Shown here piece after piece: positions 6,767-9,147 of a stretch of 9,147 nt of DNA. Location: assembly GCA_964590225.1 (NCBI GenBank), contig CAZPWS010000079.1, positions 1 through 9,147 of the forward strand, in the 5' to 3' direction. Every line of letters starts with the position of its first letter. The stretch's first letter is position 1. A program made the position numbers and the translations under genes. Origin of the DNA: JAEUSG01 sp964590225. Lineage in GTDB: Bacteria > Fibrobacterota > OXYB2-FULL-49-7 > JAEUSG01. The notes under the pieces are model-generated. The model saw only the letters and a program-made list of their open reading frames with translations, was not told the DNA's origin and made no database searches.

Positions 6767-7054
6767 ATGTTTCATGAGCCGGCTGCTAAAGAGGAAATTG
6801 ATCATTCAGCGGGTAAAAAGGCAAAAATTGGTTTAATCCTGTTCTTTATCTATTTGACTATCTATGCCGGTTTTGTTGCAATAGGGTTGTTTTCGCCCGA
6901 ATTAATGGGAATAAAGATTTTTTATGGACTTAATTTGGCAATCGTGTATGGTTTTGGGCTGATAGTGTTAGCAGTTCTTATGGGATTTATATACAATATG
7001 GTATGCTCCAGTCTCGAAGACAAACTTAATATGATTAATGGAGAGAAGAAATGA
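6767..7054 (+). CDS. DUF485-family small membrane protein, partner of an ActP-like symporter
   Basis: Short inner-membrane protein of 95 residues with two hydrophobic helices (about 21-42 and 51-78) between charged ends, the layout of DUF485 (YjcH-type) proteins that are typically encoded just before acetate/cation symporters. Its biochemical role is not established; an accessory or stabilising role for the transporter is inferred from the conserved pairing. The ATG at 6767 is chosen because a strong GAGGAGGGA site sits at 6755-6763. The frame stays open upstream to an ATG at 6671, but the 32 extra residues look nothing like the family and have no ribosome site. The stop overlaps the symporter start (ATGA at 7051-7054), so translation is probably coupled. 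A divergent promoter region lies upstream. Confidence 0.82.
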   Translation: MFHEPAAKEEIDHSAGKKAKIGLILFFIYLTIYAGFVAIGLFSPELMGIKIFYGLNLAIVYGFGLIVLAVLMGFIYNMVCSSLEDKLNMINGEKK

Positions 7055-8964
7055 TATATCATGCATCAATATTGGCAGTTATGATCTTTTCAGCATTTGT
7101 TTTATTTGTTCTTGCGCTGTCGTTTTATTTTGCGCGTAAAACTAAATCTGCTGCTGGTTATTATGCGGCTGGGGGAACCATTCACTGGGGAGTAAATGGT
7201 ATTGCCTTTGCAGGTGATTACCTTTCTGCGGCCTCTTTTCTTGGCATTTGCGGCATGATTGCTTTTGCGGGGTACGATGGTTTCCTTTACTCAATTGGCT
7301 ATTTGGCTGGCTGGGTGGTTGCCTTGTTTGTTGTAGCGGAACCTCTTAAAAGACTTGGAAAATATACCTTTGCTGATGCGCTTGATGCTAAGTTTAATTC
7401 TAAATCTGTCAAATTAACGGCTGCAATAAGCACGCTTGTTGTTTCGCTCTTTTATTTAATTCCGCAAATGGTTGGCGCCGGTGATCTTGTTGTCCCGCTA
7501 CTTGGGCTTCCCCACTGGATGGGGGTTGTGATTGTAGGCTCCATAGTAATCCTGATTGTAGCTACTGCTGGTATGACTTCAACCACCTATGTGCAGTTTC
7601 TTAAGGGTGGTTTACTGATAATTTTTTCAACAATACTCACCGTTTACATACTGAGAAATGGGCTAAATAAGACTCCTTCAGATTCATTCCATGTTATGGA
7701 TGAGATACCAGTTACACTATCGGAAGGACTCGTAAAGGATGTGCACGACTCTACAGTTACAATTGTTGCCCAAAAAAAAGTAACAGAGAATCTTACCGCT
7801 GTTAAATTGCTTATAAATGGTGTAGAGAGATGGTATAAACTTACCAAAAAAGAAGACAATAGCACAATTTTAGAGGAGATGCTCTCAATTACGACATTAC
7901 CTAATGGGGCTGTTTTATACAATGGTGAACCAAAGGAAGCGGAAAAATTTTTCCAGGTTGGCTATTTGAATAAAATTGTGGTCGATGGCGTAGAAGTTGA
8001 TCGAAGCGGGCCGGTTGGTCCATTTGAATTCCTTGAAGATATTGAGTGTAGTGAGGTTGTAAGGTTCAGTAAAGTTATTTTTAGCCACGAAGGCGAGAAG
8101 GTTTCTGTTTGGTTTCGTATCTATACTAAAGGAAGCGATATTCTTGTGCCGGGTCTAAAGTACAAGTTGTCTGAAAAATCTGGTGCGACATTGTGGGATA
8201 GGCTCAATTTTTTATCGCTAATGTTAGCGCTCTTCTTTGGCACTTCGGCGCTGCCGCACATACTGATTCGTTATTATACTGTTGCAAGTAGTAGGGATGC
8301 ACGAAAGTCCACCATTGTTGCAATAGCCGCGATAGGCTTTTTCTATATACTTACTCTGTTTATGGGGCTTGGCGCGATGGTAAACGGCGTGCTTGATGTC
8401 GAAAGCAGCAATATGTCAGGTCCTCTGCTTGCCAAATATTTCGGGGTAGGGCTCTTTTCAATAATCTCTGCTATTGCATTCGCAACCGTACTTGGGACTG
8501 TTAGTGGCCTTATAGTGGCTTCAAGCGGTGCCATTGCACATGATTTTATCGACAAATATCTTAATAAGAATATGAGCGATAAAGTTAAGGTAAAGGCTGG
8601 TAAAGCTGCCGCGATATCAGTTGGAATAGTCGCAATCATGCTCGGTATTCTTTTCAAAGGAATGAATGTTTCGTTCCTTGTTGGTCTTGCTTTTGCGGTT
8701 GCTGCTTCCGCTAATCTTCCTGCAATAATTTTCCTGCTGTTCTGGAAGAAAACAACGGCACAGGGAATTGCATCCTCCATTGTCGTTGGAATTGTTTCGG
8801 CAATTGGTATTATTCTTTGCTCCCCAACGATGTTTGAGATGTATGGTATGTCCCCAAAGGCGGCGCTGTTACCAATAGATAACCCTGGTATTATATCGAT
8901 ACCTCTTTCGATTCTTACTCTCATTGTTGTCTCACTTGCCACCCAAAAGAAAAGCGAGGAATAA
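7051..8964 (+). CDS. ActP-like sodium:solute symporter (SSS family) with enlarged loop
   Basis: Inner-membrane cation-coupled carrier of 637 residues with about 13 membrane helices, most similar in pattern to acetate/glycolate permease ActP. Diagnostic stretches are AFAGDYLSAASFLG (52-65), GTSALPHILIRYYTV (397-411) followed by SSRDARKS, and AFATVLGTVSGLIVASSGAIAHDF (476-499). The pairing with a DUF485 gene fits acetate or a similar short carboxylate as substrate. ActP of E. coli is about 550 residues; the excess here lies in a hydrophilic segment of about 180 residues (203-382) between helices 6 and 7, which the SSS topology (N-terminus outside) would place in the periplasm. The start has a GGAGAG site and overlaps the previous stop. 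A terminator-like hairpin follows about 28 bp after the stop. Exact substrate is not determined. Confidence 0.9.
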   Translation: MIYHASILAVMIFSAFVLFVLALSFYFARKTKSAAGYYAAGGTIHWGVNGIAFAGDYLSAASFLGICGMIAFAGYDGFLYSIGYLAGWVVALFVVAEPLKRLGKYTFADALDAKFNSKSVKLTAAISTLVVSLFYLIPQMVGAGDLVVPLLGLPHWMGVVIVGSIVILIVATAGMTSTTYVQFLKGGLLIIFSTILTVYILRNGLNKTPSDSFHVMDEIPVTLSEGLVKDVHDSTVTIVAQKKVTENLTAVKLLINGVERWYKLTKKEDNSTILEEMLSITTLPNGAVLYNGEPKEAEKFFQVGYLNKIVVDGVEVDRSGPVGPFEFLEDIECSEVVRFSKVIFSHEGEKVSVWFRIYTKGSDILVPGLKYKLSEKSGATLWDRLNFLSLMLALFFGTSALPHILIRYYTVASSRDARKSTIVAIAAIGFFYILTLFMGLGAMVNGVLDVESSNMSGPLLAKYFGVGLFSIISAIAFATVLGTVSGLIVASSGAIAHDFIDKYLNKNMSDKVKVKAGKAAAISVGIVAIMLGILFKGMNVSFLVGLAFAVAASANLPAIIFLLFWKKTTAQGIASSIVVGIVSAIGIILCSPTMFEMYGMSPKAALLPIDNPGIISIPLSILTLIVVSLATQKKSEE

Positions 8965-8974
8965 CGGGTTTATC

Positions 8975-9147
8975 TTGAAGGCTGAACTGTTCAGGCGATT
9001 TTCGGGATACCGGAGTCGCCTGTTTGTTTTTATGGTCATTGCTATTTCAGCAGTAAGCGTGTTTTCGTATAATATTGATCAGGCCGCATTCTTAAAGATC
9101 AACGGTTGCCGCAACCGTTTTCTTGATGTTATTGCTCCGCCAATCTC
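8975..9147 (+). CDS. Probable PAP2-family phosphatase, N-terminal fragment (runs off the window)
   Basis: An open frame from TTG 8975 to the window end encodes 57 codons: a basic N-terminus (KAELFRRFSGYRSR), a membrane helix (about residues 16-32), then YNIDQAAFLKING and RNRFLDVIAPPIS. The pattern of Asp, two hydrophobics, I-N-G, then LD and a trailing IS, is the usual opening of PAP2 membrane phosphatases such as undecaprenyl-pyrophosphate or lipid phosphatases. The catalytic motifs would lie beyond the window, so the assignment rests on this opening only. The start is uncertain. TTG 8975 has GAGGA 14 nt upstream, rather far. ATG 9032 follows a T-run, has no ribosome site and would cut into the helix. 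The gene starts 10 bp after the symporter stop. Confidence 0.55.
   Translation, partial: MKAELFRRFSGYRSRLFVFMVIAISAVSVFSYNIDQAAFLKINGCRNRFLDVIAPPI
8992..9031 (+). terminator. Terminator-like hairpin after the symporter
   Basis: CAGGCGA at 8992-8998 pairs perfectly with TCGCCTG at 9016-9022. Inside, CGG (9003-9005) and CCG (9010-9012) can form a small apical stem with a GATA loop, leaving a TTTT/GAG internal bulge. TTTGTTTTT follows at 9023-9031. This is the shape of an intrinsic terminator ending the DUF485-symporter operon. However, it lies inside the proposed 5' coding part of the PAP2 gene if that gene starts at TTG 8975, so it may attenuate rather than end transcription. Confidence 0.5.

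Noticed and set aside
8343..8942. 199-codon open frame on the minus strand inside the symporter gene
   Set aside because: It lies opposite a well-supported membrane transporter. Hydrophobic codon use on one strand often leaves long antisense frames, and its translation shows no recognisable domain.
1..9147. CRISPR arrays, tRNA or rRNA genes, insertion sequences, attachment sites
   Set aside because: I saw no spaced direct repeats, no tRNA-like cloverleaf, no transposase-like protein and no terminal inverted repeats. Almost the whole window is filled by the listed genes.

Overview
The window reads as a chromosomal piece of an AT-leaning Gram-negative bacterium outside the common model groups. 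Two signs point to the lineage. The secreted phosphoesterase ends in what looks like a type IX secretion (Por) C-terminal sorting domain, and an MsbA-like exporter implies an outer membrane. Several genes have clear Shine-Dalgarno sites (GGAGGG before 6767, GGAG before 7051, AGGAAAG before 5193), which is less usual in Bacteroidota. A T9SS-bearing phylum such as Fibrobacterota or a related FCB lineage is therefore my best guess, held loosely.

Left block (1-2653, + strand): a HEPN-type HI0074-like protein (its 5' end lies outside the window), a minimal nucleotidyltransferase (MNT), and an MsbA-like ABC exporter. The three are chained by two 4-bp start/stop overlaps, so they look like one translationally coupled operon. 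The HEPN and MNT proteins carry the RX4HXY and GSX10DXD motifs of HepT/MntA-type toxin-antitoxin pairs.

Middle block (2662-6623, - strand): a purple-acid-phosphatase-like metallophosphoesterase with a signal peptide and a T9SS-type tail. It is followed after 26 bp by a GH2 glycosidase of the exo-beta-D-glucosaminidase (CsxA) type, which has the diagnostic Ser-Asp doublet but no visible signal peptide. This block meets the exporter tail to tail with only 8 bp between stop codons.

Divergent region (about 6624-6766): overlapping back-to-back promoter candidates, a 7-bp perfect dyad, and an 8-bp inverted repeat that could fold over the phosphoesterase start.

Right block (6767-9147, + strand): a DUF485-type small membrane protein coupled by a 4-bp overlap to an ActP-like sodium:solute symporter with an unusually large loop, then a terminator-like hairpin. 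The 5' part of a probable PAP2-family phosphatase runs off the window.

I did not find a clearly new multi-gene system. The best leads are the HEPN-MNT pair wired to a lipid exporter, the folded and overlapping regulatory region at 6610-6710, and the mismatch between a secreted phosphoesterase and an apparently cytoplasmic glucosaminidase in one operon.
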